Positions 38,269 to 47,068 of a DNA stretch of 64,000 bases are shown here, piece by piece (position 1 is the stretch's first letter; every line of letters starts with the position of its first letter). Where the stretch lies: contig NZ_RBWS01000002.1 of NCBI RefSeq assembly GCF_003627955.1, positions 17,706-81,705 of the forward strand. The letters are read 5' to 3'. The notes beneath the pieces were generated by a model. That model searched no databases, was not told the DNA's origin, and was given only the letters and a program-made list of their open reading frames with translations. This stretch comes from Sphingobacterium puteale (lineage in GTDB: Bacteria; Bacteroidota; Bacteroidia; Sphingobacteriales; Sphingobacteriaceae). The translations under genes were made by a program, and so were the position numbers.

Positions 38269-38856
38269 CTATTTAAGCTTTTTGATGAGGTTTTCTATAA
38301 TGGGATAGGTATTTGCCCGTACTTCATCAAATTGGTCCACGTGACGCCATTCTGCTTTTGTAATATCTTCGGCTGTTTGCGGGATCAATTTCGGAACCTT
38401 ATTAACGCCCATTTCATACCAGTTTGTTGCCTTTAATACAAACTCGCCGTTGCGTAAATAGTAGGTATGGTATGATGTGGTAATCTTCTTGCCTAAATAA
38501 TTTATTTTAATACCACATTCTTCTTCTACTTCACGTACGGCGGCTTCTTTCATCTTTTCATTATCTTCAACCTTACCTTTGGGGAGATCCCATTTGCCCA
38601 AGCGGTAAATAAAAAGATAATCTCCATCACCATTTTTGACCAGCCCGCCAGCTGCTTTGATGATTTTAAGCTTGCTTTTTAAATTTTGAAATACGGTCTC
38701 GAAATCCTTGTTGACGTAGAGATAGGTCTTTGGAACTTTATCAATTTCAGATTGTTTGAAAAGTTTTTGAAGTTCAATGTCTTGAATACTAATTGTTTGC
38801 GTGTTTTCGGTTTTCGAAGGAACAAAATCTGCTAAAATTAGCACGGTTTCGTTCAT
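38269..38856 (-). CDS. NUDIX hydrolase
   Basis: About 195 residues from MNETVLILADF; an upstream ATG at 38880 would overlap the pyrE start codon and is less likely. The Nudix box is complete: GKVEDNEKMKEAAVREVEEECGI (G-x5-E-x7-REVxEExGI). The N-terminal ~65 residues are a separate extension. Substrate unknown. It is divergent from pyrE with only 22 bp between start codons. Confidence 0.87.
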   Translation of the reverse strand: MNETVLILADFVPSKTENTQTISIQDIELQKLFKQSEIDKVPKTYLYVNKDFETVFQNLKSKLKIIKAAGGLVKNGDGDYLFIYRLGKWDLPKGKVEDNEKMKEAAVREVEEECGIKINYLGKKITTSYHTYYLRNGEFVLKATNWYEMGVNKVPKLIPQTAEDITKAEWRHVDQFDEVRANTYPIIENLIKKLK

Positions 38857-38866
38857 ATAAATTTTA

Positions 38867-38874
38867 TAAATTTG
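38867..38874 (+). promoter_or_regulatory. -7 box ending 4 nt before the pyrE ATG
   Basis: TAAATTTG fits TAnnTTTG; four bases (cgcc) separate it from the ATG at 38879. The pyrE mRNA should be leaderless. The upstream half of this promoter must lie in the NUDIX 5' coding region. Confidence 0.6.
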
Positions 38875-38878
38875 CGCC

Positions 38879-39529
38879 ATGAATAATTTAAATGAGGTTG
38901 AACAAAAAGTTGCTGAATCCTTATTGCAAATTAAAGCAATAAAATTGCAACCTAAAAGTCCTTTTACTTGGGCGTCGGGTTGGAAGTCTCCAATTTACTG
39001 TGATAACCGTATCACTTTATCTCATCCAGCAATACGTACGTATATTCGTCAGAAGCTTTCTAAGCTTATTCAAGAAGAGTTTGGATCAATAGATATGATT
39101 TCTGGAGTTGCTACGGCAGGTATTCCACAAGGGGTGCTGGTAGCGCAGGATTTAGGCCTGCCGTTTTCTTATGTTAGAAGCTCAGCGAAAGATCACGGCC
39201 GTCAAAATATGATTGAAGGCGAGGTCGTTAGTGGTCAACGTGTCGTTGTGGTTGAAGATTTAATTTCAACAGGTAAAAGTAGCCTGATCGCTGTTAAAGC
39301 ATTGCGCGAAGCAGGTTGCAATGTTGTTGGATTGGTTTCCATATTTACGTATGGATTGCAACAGGCGACAGATAATTTTGCAGATGCAAAATGTCCTTAT
39401 TTCAGTCTATGTAACTACGACGCGCTAATTCAGGTTGCAGCCGAAAATAGCTATGTATTGGAAGAGGATGTTGAAATTTTGAAAAAGTGGCGATTGAATC
39501 CTGCGGGATGGGGTGAAAACTTTCAATAA
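38879..39529 (+). CDS. pyrE: Orotate phosphoribosyltransferase
   Basis: 216 residues; transfers the ribose-5-phosphate of PRPP to orotate, forming OMP in pyrimidine synthesis. Motifs are FTWASGWKSPIYCDNR, the flexible loop YVRSSAKDHGRQNMIEGEV and the PRPP loop VVVVEDLISTGKSS. It is followed 19 nt later by an SRPBCC gene on the same strand. The start codon sits at the predicted transcription start. Confidence 0.96.
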   Translation: MNNLNEVEQKVAESLLQIKAIKLQPKSPFTWASGWKSPIYCDNRITLSHPAIRTYIRQKLSKLIQEEFGSIDMISGVATAGIPQGVLVAQDLGLPFSYVRSSAKDHGRQNMIEGEVVSGQRVVVVEDLISTGKSSLIAVKALREAGCNVVGLVSIFTYGLQQATDNFADAKCPYFSLCNYDALIQVAAENSYVLEEDVEILKKWRLNPAGWGENFQ

Positions 39530-39548
39530 AGATCAATAATTTACCGTT

Positions 39549-39947
39549 ATGACTACCATTCAGAATACCACAGAAATCAACAGGAATGTAGGCGAAGTAT
39601 TTGCTTTTTTGACTGATCTCAACAATCACGAACAGTTAATGCCTGAAAATATTTATAATTGGTCTTCAACAACAGACGAAGCCCGATTTACCATTCAAAA
39701 TATGGCGAAATTGGCGTTAAAGGTTGAAGAGCGGATAGTCAATCAATTGATTAAGCTCGTTCCATCCGAAAAGGCACCATTTGAGGTTACCTTACGCTGG
39801 GAACTACAGGCCGTATCGGATACGGTGACGAAAGCGAGCTTTGTGATTGATGCCGATTTAAATATGATGATGAAAATGATCGCTACAGGTCCGCTTCAAA
39901 AGCTGATCGATTTTCAGGTAAACAAACTGAAAGCAGTGCTGGGATAG
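39549..39947 (+). CDS. SRPBCC (START/Bet v1-fold) protein
   Basis: 132 residues with the small helix-grip pattern: N-terminal TTEINRNVGEVFAFLTDLNNHEQLMPENI, central strands and a long C-terminal helix (MMMKMIATGPLQKLIDFQVNKLKAVLG). It binds a hydrophobic ligand in related proteins; the ligand here is unknown. It is probably co-transcribed with pyrE (19-nt gap) and ends before a perfect 22-bp terminator. Confidence 0.82.
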   Translation: MTTIQNTTEINRNVGEVFAFLTDLNNHEQLMPENIYNWSSTTDEARFTIQNMAKLALKVEERIVNQLIKLVPSEKAPFEVTLRWELQAVSDTVTKASFVIDADLNMMMKMIATGPLQKLIDFQVNKLKAVLG

Positions 39948-39965
39948 TAGGTGTTGTGACGGATT

Positions 39966-40013
39966 ATAACATAAAAAAAGCTCGATCGTTAGATCGAGCT
40001 TTTTTTATGTTAT
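39966..40013. terminator. Perfect 22-bp bidirectional terminator
   Basis: Arms 39966-39987 and 39992-40013 pair perfectly around a 4-nt loop. It overlaps the last codon/stop of the convergent superoxide dismutase gene. Confidence 0.9.
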
Positions 40014-40726
40014 GCTATTCGCTCATTTACTTTTTTCCAGTTGACAACGTTCCACCAATTTTTGATATAGTCTGCCCTTTTGTTTTGGTAATGTAAGTAA
40101 TAAGCATGCTCCCAAACGTCGAGACCCAAAACGGGGATACCTTTTACTTCCGCGACATCCATTAATGGATTATCCTGATTTGGCGTAGACGTTATTTTCA
40201 GGTTTCCTGAATCGTCGAGGATCAACCAAGCCCATCCCGATCCAAAACGGGTGGTTGCTGCAGCGGCAAATTGCTCTTTGAATTTGTCAATTGAACCGAA
40301 AGTCTTATTGATCATCGCCAGCAGTTTTTCCGAAGGCTGGCTTGCTTTGTCGGACAGGCTTTCCCAAAAGAAATTGTGATTCCAGGCACCTCCCGCATTA
40401 TTTCTGGCTTTTGCGGAATATTTGGATATGTTAGCTAAAAGTTGCTCTTCTGAAGTTTCTTTGATGGATTCAGCAACAATGGCCTCGTTGACGGCGTTGA
40501 TATAGGCCATATGGTGCTTTGTATAATGGATTTCCATCGTCAGGGCATCAATATTGGGCTCCAAAGCGGCATAACTGAAAGGTAACTTGACTTGAGAAAA
40601 CTTTAAAGCAGCGGCATTTAATTCAGTTTCTTTCGCGGAAGCAATATCTTGTAATATTGATCCAGATACAGCAATACCTAATGTGGCTTTTGCTGCATTT
40701 TGAAGGAAGTTTCTGCGTGTTTGCAT
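40010..40726 (-). CDS. Fe/Mn superoxide dismutase with Tat signal
   Basis: 238 residues. The N-terminus TRRNFLQNAAKATLGIAVSGSIL is a twin-arginine signal, so the folded, metal-loaded enzyme should be exported to the periplasm. The SOD domain follows from about residue 45, with ligands in IHYTKHHMAYINAVN, GGAWNHNFFWESL and the DVWEHAYYLHYQNKR signature. It dismutates superoxide. It is monocistronic. Export is unusual compared with the cytosolic SodA/SodB of most bacteria. Metal preference cannot be fixed from sequence alone. Confidence 0.92.
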   Translation of the reverse strand: MQTRRNFLQNAAKATLGIAVSGSILQDIASAKETELNAAALKFSQVKLPFSYAALEPNIDALTMEIHYTKHHMAYINAVNEAIVAESIKETSEEQLLANISKYSAKARNNAGGAWNHNFFWESLSDKASQPSEKLLAMINKTFGSIDKFKEQFAAAATTRFGSGWAWLILDDSGNLKITSTPNQDNPLMDVAEVKGIPVLGLDVWEHAYYLHYQNKRADYIKNWWNVVNWKKVNERIA

Positions 40727-40867
40727 ATAATCTTAATATGATAAGTTTTAATATAAATATAACGTGAAATTCTACAATTATTGTACGAGAATTGTCTGTC
40801 AATTGTAATACAACAAAATTGTTATATAGCGCATCCCTAAAAAGCCGCTTTCGAATCCTTTTTTTCA

Positions 40868-40899
40868 TTTGTGTAAGCCAAAATTCGACAGTATATTTG
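40868..40899 (+). promoter_or_regulatory. Complete promoter abutting the FNR/ferredoxin ATG
   Basis: TTTG (40868-40871), 20 nt, TATATTTG (40892-40899), then four bases (gctt) and the ATG at 40904. This is the clearest leaderless arrangement in the window. Confidence 0.7.
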
Positions 40900-40903
40900 G
40901 CTT

Positions 40904-41950
40904 ATGTACGCATTACGAATAGCAAAGATAATTCCTCAGCCCAATAATAATATTACTTTTCAGCTGGAATCTACTGACGGTGGCTATCCTCCTTATAAAG
41001 CTGGTCAATTTATTACGCTTTCTTTTATGTTTGGTGATCGGGAAGTGCGTCGTTCTTATTCTTTAAATAGTTCCCCAGATTATAATGAGCCGCTAAGCAT
41101 CACCGTAAAACGTGTGGAAAATGGCGAAATTTCGAGGTTACTTCATCATACGATAAGCGAAGGGGATATTGTTCAAGCCATGGAGCCACAGGGATTATTT
41201 ATCTATGAGCCCGAACAATATAAAGTAAGGACTTTATTTCTATTTGCCGCCGGTATTGGTATAACGCCTTTGTATTCGATTCTTAAAACGGCACTTCTTG
41301 TTGAAGAGAAATCTAAGGTCGTTTTGGTATATAGCAATCGATCTGCTGATCAGGCACCCTTTCGGGAGGAATTGGAGGAATGGGCCAAGCGATTCCCAGA
41401 TCGTTTAACGATCGTCTGGATTTATTCCAACAGTAAATATCTGATGAAGGCCCGTCTGAACAGGGATTATATTCTTTCCATTGTCAAGGATCATCTCGTT
41501 GGGCCAAAAGAGGATGCATTATGCTATACCTGCGGGCCGGTTATTTATATGGATTTATGCCGTTTCACACTTTTGGGAATGGGCTTTGATACTAATCAGA
41601 TAAAAAGAGAAACGTTTTTATTGCCTGAAAATGAGGAAGATGATGACGACGAAACTGAAAAGGTAATCGATACGACGTCTTATCAGATCAAGTTACATTT
41701 TCAGGACGAAACCTATGCGCTTGAGATTCCTTACAATAAGTCCATTTTGGACGTAGGACTTGAGCATAAGATCAAACTGCCTTATTCCTGCAGGTCTGGT
41801 ATGTGCAGCACTTGTATTGCTCAATGTTCCAAAGGAAAAGTGAGAATGGATTACAATGAAGTGCTAACAGACCGAGAAATGGAGAATGGACGTATCTTGC
41901 TGTGTACCGGTCACCCGCTGGAGCATGGAACCGAGATCGAGGTGTTATAA
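40904..41950 (+). CDS. FNR-type reductase fused to [2Fe-2S] ferredoxin (PaaE/Hcr-like)
   Basis: 348 residues: an FAD-binding barrel (RRSYSLNSSPDYNEPLSITVKRV), an NAD(P)-binding domain (LFAAGIGITPLYSILK and YTCGPVIYMDLCRF), an acidic linker at about 243-255 (EEDDDDETEK), and a C-terminal plant-type ferredoxin with Cys ligands in CRSGMCSTCIAQC and LLCTGHP. This order matches PaaE and related oxygenase reductases. It passes electrons from NAD(P)H to an oxygenase or desaturase, which is not encoded nearby. It is monocistronic, predicted leaderless. Confidence 0.9.
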   Translation: MYALRIAKIIPQPNNNITFQLESTDGGYPPYKAGQFITLSFMFGDREVRRSYSLNSSPDYNEPLSITVKRVENGEISRLLHHTISEGDIVQAMEPQGLFIYEPEQYKVRTLFLFAAGIGITPLYSILKTALLVEEKSKVVLVYSNRSADQAPFREELEEWAKRFPDRLTIVWIYSNSKYLMKARLNRDYILSIVKDHLVGPKEDALCYTCGPVIYMDLCRFTLLGMGFDTNQIKRETFLLPENEEDDDDETEKVIDTTSYQIKLHFQDETYALEIPYNKSILDVGLEHKIKLPYSCRSGMCSTCIAQCSKGKVRMDYNEVLTDREMENGRILLCTGHPLEHGTEIEVL

Positions 41951-42057
41951 AGGAGGATGTTTGCCTCGTTTATTTGATGAACTACGGATATTTCAGAATA
42001 ATATTTCAATAAAGTGATTGATGTTGTTTATTTGTTCTGTTTGAGTCCCAATAAAAA

Positions 42058-42088
42058 TTGCATTTCAGAGCAAATTTAGTTAAGTTTG
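42058..42088 (+). promoter_or_regulatory. Acetoacetyl-CoA synthetase promoter
   Basis: TTG (42058-42060), 20 nt, TAAGTTTG (42081-42088). The implied leader before the ATG at 42117 is about 22 nt. Confidence 0.65.
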
Positions 42089-42116
42089 GATATAACCGTT
42101 TTTATATCTAACTATT

Positions 42117-44045
42117 ATGGGAAAATTACTCTGGAGCCCGACAGAAGAGCAGCAATCTCAATCGGAGATCAATAGATTCAAACAGTATGTCGAACAGCGA
42201 TATCAATTATCCTTTGCGTCTTATCACGAGCTCTGGAAATGGTCAACTGCGCATATTGCTGACTTTTGGGAGAGTGTTGCAACTTATTTTAAGATAGAAT
42301 TTCGTTCAGATTTTACGCATATATTAACTTATCCCGCGGACAGAGCTAGTTTTATCGGGACGAAATGGTTCAGTGGAGCGACGTTAAGCTACGCGGAGCA
42401 TGTGTTTCGCCGTGCCACAGATACCCGGCCCGCTCTTGTTTTCCAGTCGGAACAAGATTCTCGACGTGAAGTCTCCTGGGAAGAGTTGAGGGGAATGGTG
42501 CTCAGATTACAGGTGTATTTAAAAAATCAGGGGGTCTCGAAAGGGGATCGCGTGGCAGGCGTGCTGGTTAACGGGGTTGAAGCTATAGCTTTATTTTTGG
42601 CTACGAATTCAATTGGAGCAATCTGGTCCTGTTGTTCCCCTGACTTTGGTGAGGCAAGTATTCAAGATCGTTTTGAGCAAATCGAGCCAAAGGTGCTTTT
42701 TGCAAATGCGGAGTACACTTATAATGGACGGGTCTTTGAGAAAGAAGAAAGTGTACGAAAGCTCGCGGAATGTTTGCCCTCCCTGAAGGCCTGTGTTTTT
42801 ATTCATGATAAAAACTGGCAAATGATCATGAATTCTACCATCCCCCAGGGTGAACTTCAGTTTACAGCCGTGGCTTTTGAAGATCCCATATGGATCTTGT
42901 ATTCTTCGGGAACGACAGGAAAACCTAAAGCGATCACACATGGCGCCGGAGGGATGCTGTTAGAACACATGAAAGCCTTAGGGTTGCATCAGAATGTGCA
43001 GGAGGGAGAGCGGTTTATGTGGTATACGACAACAGGCTGGATGATGTGGAATTATGCACTTTCGGCACTATTAATGGGCAATACCTTGTGTATATATGAC
43101 GGGGCAACCAACTTCCCGGATAAACTGAGCCTGTGGAGGTTTGCAAAAGAAACTGGCGTTGATCATTTTGGTGTGGGCGCTGCTTATTTAATTTCTTGTC
43201 AGGATCAGGATCTAAAAGCATTGGAGTATATGCCGAAAACAATTGGATCGACCGGTTCTCCATTACCACCAGCTATTTTTGAATGGATTCATCAGCAATT
43301 TCCGGAAACTCAGATTATTTCGTTGAGTGGTGGTACGGATGTCTGCAGTGCTTTTCTTTCAGGATGCACCTTGCTTGATGTGCATGCCGGTGAAATACAG
43401 TGCCGTACCTTAGGATCCAAAATAGAAGCTTTTAACGCAGATGGAATCGCTGTCTATGAAGAGGTGGGGGAGCTGGTTATTTTGGAACCGATGCCTTGTA
43501 TGCCGATTTACTTCTGGAATGATGCGGGCAATCAAAAATATTATGATAGTTACTTCGATAAGTATGCCGGTATCTGGAGCCATGGTGACTGGATTCAGAT
43601 AACGAAGAATGACGGAATAATTATGTATGGTCGCTCTGATGCTACCCTTAATCGTGGCGGCGTACGCATCGGGACTGCTGAAATCTATAATGTATTGAAT
43701 GCAACAGATGAGGTGCAGGATAGTTTGGTCATTTGTGTCGATCACGAAAATGGCTCTTCTGATATGTTACTTTTTGTTCAGCTAAAAAGCGGGACCTTAA
43801 CGGATGAACTGAAGGATAAAATCAAAAAATCTCTTCGAAGGGAATACAGTCCCAGGCATGTGCCCGATCAAATTTTTCAGGTTTCCGACGTCCCCTATAC
43901 CTGGAGCGGGAAAAAGCTGGAACTGCCAATAAAAAAGATTTTCTCAGGTATTCCTACCGAGCGGGCAGTTTCAAAAGATGTCATGCGTAATCCGGAGGCT
44001 GTGAATGGATTTGAAATAATTAGCAAAACATGGAATATGTTGTAA
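42117..44045 (+). CDS. Acetoacetate-CoA ligase
   Basis: 642-residue ANL-superfamily adenylate-forming enzyme, matching acetoacetyl-CoA synthetases in length. Seen are the ACAS N-terminal region (YHELWKWSTAHIADFWESVA), the P-loop-like ILYSSGTTGKPKAITHGAGG, SGGTDVCSAF, HGDWIQ, GRSDATLNRGGVRIGTAEIYN, and the C-terminal catalytic Lys in SGKKLELPIKKI. It would activate acetoacetate released by the HMG-CoA lyase encoded 3 kb downstream, closing a leucine-type catabolic route. It is monocistronic, ended by a GC-rich hairpin. Confidence 0.92.
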   Translation: MGKLLWSPTEEQQSQSEINRFKQYVEQRYQLSFASYHELWKWSTAHIADFWESVATYFKIEFRSDFTHILTYPADRASFIGTKWFSGATLSYAEHVFRRATDTRPALVFQSEQDSRREVSWEELRGMVLRLQVYLKNQGVSKGDRVAGVLVNGVEAIALFLATNSIGAIWSCCSPDFGEASIQDRFEQIEPKVLFANAEYTYNGRVFEKEESVRKLAECLPSLKACVFIHDKNWQMIMNSTIPQGELQFTAVAFEDPIWILYSSGTTGKPKAITHGAGGMLLEHMKALGLHQNVQEGERFMWYTTTGWMMWNYALSALLMGNTLCIYDGATNFPDKLSLWRFAKETGVDHFGVGAAYLISCQDQDLKALEYMPKTIGSTGSPLPPAIFEWIHQQFPETQIISLSGGTDVCSAFLSGCTLLDVHAGEIQCRTLGSKIEAFNADGIAVYEEVGELVILEPMPCMPIYFWNDAGNQKYYDSYFDKYAGIWSHGDWIQITKNDGIIMYGRSDATLNRGGVRIGTAEIYNVLNATDEVQDSLVICVDHENGSSDMLLFVQLKSGTLTDELKDKIKKSLRREYSPRHVPDQIFQVSDVPYTWSGKKLELPIKKIFSGIPTERAVSKDVMRNPEAVNGFEIISKTWNML

Positions 44046-44074
44046 TGAATAAAAGATTGGTCATACATCTTTTC

Positions 44075-44105
44075 ACCCCTCCGCGGTCACCGATCGTGGA
44101 GGGGT
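44075..44105. terminator. Hairpin between convergent AACS and carboxylase genes
   Basis: ACCCCTCC (44075-44082) pairs with GGAGGGGT (44098-44105); the T run after it is short, so strength is uncertain. Confidence 0.6.
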
Positions 44106-44153
44106 TTGTATTGTTGGGATAAACCTTTTAGGGAGTCTATTGGTCGAATATTC

Positions 44154-45761
44154 CTAAACCTGAATTACACCAACGTTGTACCGCTCGATTATAGGTTTTT
44201 CATTGGCGGCCTCTATACCCATGCTGATTACCTTTCGGGTTTCCTGCGGGGCGATAATGCCATCCACCCAGAGCCTGGCAGCGGCGTAATAGGGACTTAA
44301 TTGTTCGTTATATCGGTCTTCAATGGATTTGAGAAGGATATTTTTTTCCTCTTCATTGATTTCTTTCCCTTTGGCTTTTAATGCTGATTCTTGAATTTGA
44401 AATAATGTTTTACCAGCCGCATTGCCACTCATGACGGCCATTTGGGCCGTTGGCCAGGCATAGATCAAGCGTGGGTCATAGGCCTTTCCGCACATAGCGT
44501 AATTTCCTGCACCATAGCTATTGCCTACTATAAAAGTAAATTTTGGCACAACGGAATTTGCCATCGCGTTAACCATTTTAGCGCCATCTTTAATAATTCC
44601 ACCTTGTTCGGATCGGCTACCCACCATAAATCCAGTGACATCCTGAAAGAAAACAAGGGGTATATTTTGCTGGTTGCAATTCATAATAAAGCGTGCAGCT
44701 TTGTCTGCTGAGTCACTATAAATAACACCGCCCATTTGCATTTCCATCGCATTACCGGGTTTCTTCGCTTTGATAATCTCCCGTTGGTTGGCGACAATAC
44801 CTACTGCCCAGCCGTCTATACGTGCAAGCGCACATACAATTGTTTTACCATAATCGGGTTTATACTCCTCCAGTGTATCCGCATCAACAATTGCTTCGAG
44901 AATATCTTGCATCCGATAGGGTTTGGTACGGTCTTCCGGAAGAATTTCAATTATTTTTTCCGGATCTGTTTTTGGCGGATGGCTTTCTTTCCGATTGAAG
45001 TTTGCTTTTGCATGACCACCGATTTTATCGATCACATTTTTAATGGCCGTTAGGCAACTTTGGTCGTCAGGGAACTTATTGTCTGTAACACCCGATATTT
45101 CGGAATGCGTAGAAGCTCCTCCAAGTGTTTCCGCATCTACGGTCTCACCAATAGCCGATTTAACCAGATAAGGGCCAGCTAAGAAGACGGATCCTGTGCC
45201 TTCGACGATGAATGCGTAGTCTGACATGATGGGTAAATAGGCCCCTCCAGCTACACAGCTTCCCATAATCGCGGCGATCTGGGGGATGCCCATGGCCGAC
45301 ATACGTGCATTATTGCGGAATATACGGCCAAAGTGTTCTTTATCGGGAAAAATCTCATCTTGCATCGGGAGGAAGACACCTGCAGAATCCACCAGATAGA
45401 TAATCGGAAGATTATTTTCCATAGCGATTTCCTGTGCGCGAAGATTTTTCTTGGCTGAGATGGGAAACCAAGCTCCGGCTTTGACGGTCGCATCGTTTGA
45501 GACGATAACACAAAGTTTGGATTTAACGTAGCCTATCACGGCAGCACAGCCAGCATTGGTACATCCCCCATGCTCAACATACATGCCTTCTCCGGCAAAC
45601 ATGCCAATCTCTAGATACTCACGGTCAGCATCCAGCAAGTAAGTTATTCTTTCCCAAGCCGACAGTTTACCTTTTTCTTTTAGTTTTTTGATTTTATCAA
45701 TGCCACCACCGAGCTTTAGATTTTCTCTTTTTTGGTGAAGTAATGCGAGCAGCTCCTTCAT
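44154..45761 (-). CDS. Acyl-CoA carboxylase carboxyltransferase subunit (methylcrotonoyl-CoA carboxylase beta-like)
   Basis: 535 residues, two crotonase-fold carboxyltransferase halves, the usual length for MCC/PCC beta subunits. Motifs include KGKLSAWERITYLLD, HGGCTNAGCAAVIGY, VYLVDSAGVFLPMQDEIFPD, GSCVAGGAYLP, VFFQDVTGFMVGSRSEQGGIIKDGAKM, and GNSYGAGNYAMCGKAYDPRLIYAWP. The YAWP/GAGNYAMCGRA type points to MCC rather than PCC. It transfers carboxybiotin CO2 to 3-methylcrotonyl-CoA. The biotin carboxylase/BCCP subunit is not adjacent. It is divergent from the acyl-CoA dehydrogenase gene. Confidence 0.9.
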   Translation of the reverse strand: MKELLALLHQKRENLKLGGGIDKIKKLKEKGKLSAWERITYLLDADREYLEIGMFAGEGMYVEHGGCTNAGCAAVIGYVKSKLCVIVSNDATVKAGAWFPISAKKNLRAQEIAMENNLPIIYLVDSAGVFLPMQDEIFPDKEHFGRIFRNNARMSAMGIPQIAAIMGSCVAGGAYLPIMSDYAFIVEGTGSVFLAGPYLVKSAIGETVDAETLGGASTHSEISGVTDNKFPDDQSCLTAIKNVIDKIGGHAKANFNRKESHPPKTDPEKIIEILPEDRTKPYRMQDILEAIVDADTLEEYKPDYGKTIVCALARIDGWAVGIVANQREIIKAKKPGNAMEMQMGGVIYSDSADKAARFIMNCNQQNIPLVFFQDVTGFMVGSRSEQGGIIKDGAKMVNAMANSVVPKFTFIVGNSYGAGNYAMCGKAYDPRLIYAWPTAQMAVMSGNAAGKTLFQIQESALKAKGKEINEEEKNILLKSIEDRYNEQLSPYYAAARLWVDGIIAPQETRKVISMGIEAANEKPIIERYNVGVIQV

Positions 45762-45868
45762 AGTTTATAATTCTGGTTTAAAAGCGATGTAATTAAGAAT
45801 TTCTTATTTTTAGATAAATTTAAAATAAAATTTTAGAATATTTGCAATTTTATTCCTAATTATTTTGA

Positions 45869-45876
45869 TATATTTG
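45869..45876 (+). promoter_or_regulatory. -7 box of the acyl-CoA dehydrogenase operon
   Basis: TATATTTG, 31 nt before the ATG at 45908, matches TAnnTTTG; a TTTG at 45841-45844 is 24 nt upstream. Confidence 0.5.
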
Positions 45877-45907
45877 AATTGTATTACCGATTGTAAATTT
45901 AATATTC

Positions 45908-47059
45908 ATGCTTATGTTTATTGAAAATAAACAACAAATGGATATGATCAGACAAAGTGCACGTGATTTTGCACAGCATCATATCAAACCTTATGTGATG
46001 GAATGGGACGAAGCCCAAATATTTCCAATAGAAGTTTTTAAAAAATTAGGTGAACATGGTTTCATGGGTGTTATTGTTCCCGAGGAATACGGAGGTTCGG
46101 GCTTGGGGTACCAGGAGTATATTACTGTGCTGGATGAAATCTCCAAGGTTTGTGGATCGATCGGACTTTCGGTTGCGGCACATAACTCCTTGTGTACCAA
46201 TCATATTTTGAGCTTTGCCAATGAAGAACAGAAGCGACGTTATCTTCCAAAGCTGGCCACAGCAGAATGGATCGGTGCCTGGGGACTTACAGAAACGGGG
46301 TCCGGCTCGGATGCCGGTGGTATGACCACATTTGCTGAGCGGGATGGGGATTATTACCTGTTGAATGGTTCAAAGAATTTTATTACGCACGCCATTAGCT
46401 CGAGTGTTGCCGTTGTGATTGCACGTACGGGGGAAAAGGGCGATAAAAAGGGGATGTCTGCATTTATCGTTGAAAAAGATACTCCTGGCTTTACAGCAGG
46501 AAAAAAGGAGAATAAATTAGGGATGCGTGCTTCAGAAACGGCATGTCTGTTTTTTGACAACTGTAGAATACACCGTGATCAGCTGATTGGTGAGGAGGGA
46601 CAAGGATTTGTACAGGCATTGAAACTTTTAGACGGCGGTAGAATTTCTATTGCGGCGCTTTCTCTGGGTATTGCCCGGGGGGCCTATGAATGTGCACTAA
46701 AATATGCACATGAAAGAGAGCAGTTTGGAAAGAAGATTTACGATTTTCAGGCCGTTTCATTTGCCTTGGCGGATATGGCTACCCAGGTGGAGGCCAGTGA
46801 ACTACTGACACGCCAGGCTGGTTATCTCAAAGATCATGGCGAGCGTGTGTCTAAGATCGGTGCAATGGCCAAATTATATGCTTCAGAGGCTGCAGTAAGC
46901 GTTTCCAATGAATCTGTGCAGATTTTTGGCGGGTATGGTTTTACGAAAGATTATCCCGCAGAGAAGTTCTTTCGCGATGCCAAACTGTGTACAATAGGAG
47001 AGGGGACTTCCAGCATTCAAAAGATGGTGATTGCCCGGGAAATTGAAAAAGACAGCTAA
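45908..47059 (+). CDS. Acyl-CoA dehydrogenase
   Basis: 383-residue FAD enzyme introducing an alpha-beta double bond into an acyl-CoA. It has [84 protein letters not shown]. Glu365 sits where MCAD/SCAD have their catalytic base; isovaleryl-CoA dehydrogenases have Ala/Gly there and use another Glu. The start could instead be the Met two codons later (45914). It is the first gene of a rightward operon with HMG-CoA lyase (9-nt gap) and a crotonase (7 nt). Context suggests a leucine-type substrate. Confidence 0.9.
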   Translation: MLMFIENKQQMDMIRQSARDFAQHHIKPYVMEWDEAQIFPIEVFKKLGEHGFMGVIVPEEYGGSGLGYQEYITVLDEISKVCGSIGLSVAAHNSLCTNHILSFANEEQKRRYLPKLATAEWIGAWGLTETGSGSDAGGMTTFAERDGDYYLLNGSKNFITHAISSSVAVVIARTGEKGDKKGMSAFIVEKDTPGFTAGKKENKLGMRASETACLFFDNCRIHRDQLIGEEGQGFVQALKLLDGGRISIAALSLGIARGAYECALKYAHEREQFGKKIYDFQAVSFALADMATQVEASELLTRQAGYLKDHGERVSKIGAMAKLYASEAAVSVSNESVQIFGGYGFTKDYPAEKFFRDAKLCTIGEGTSSIQKMVIAREIEKDS

Positions 47060-47068
47060 TTATTCAGT

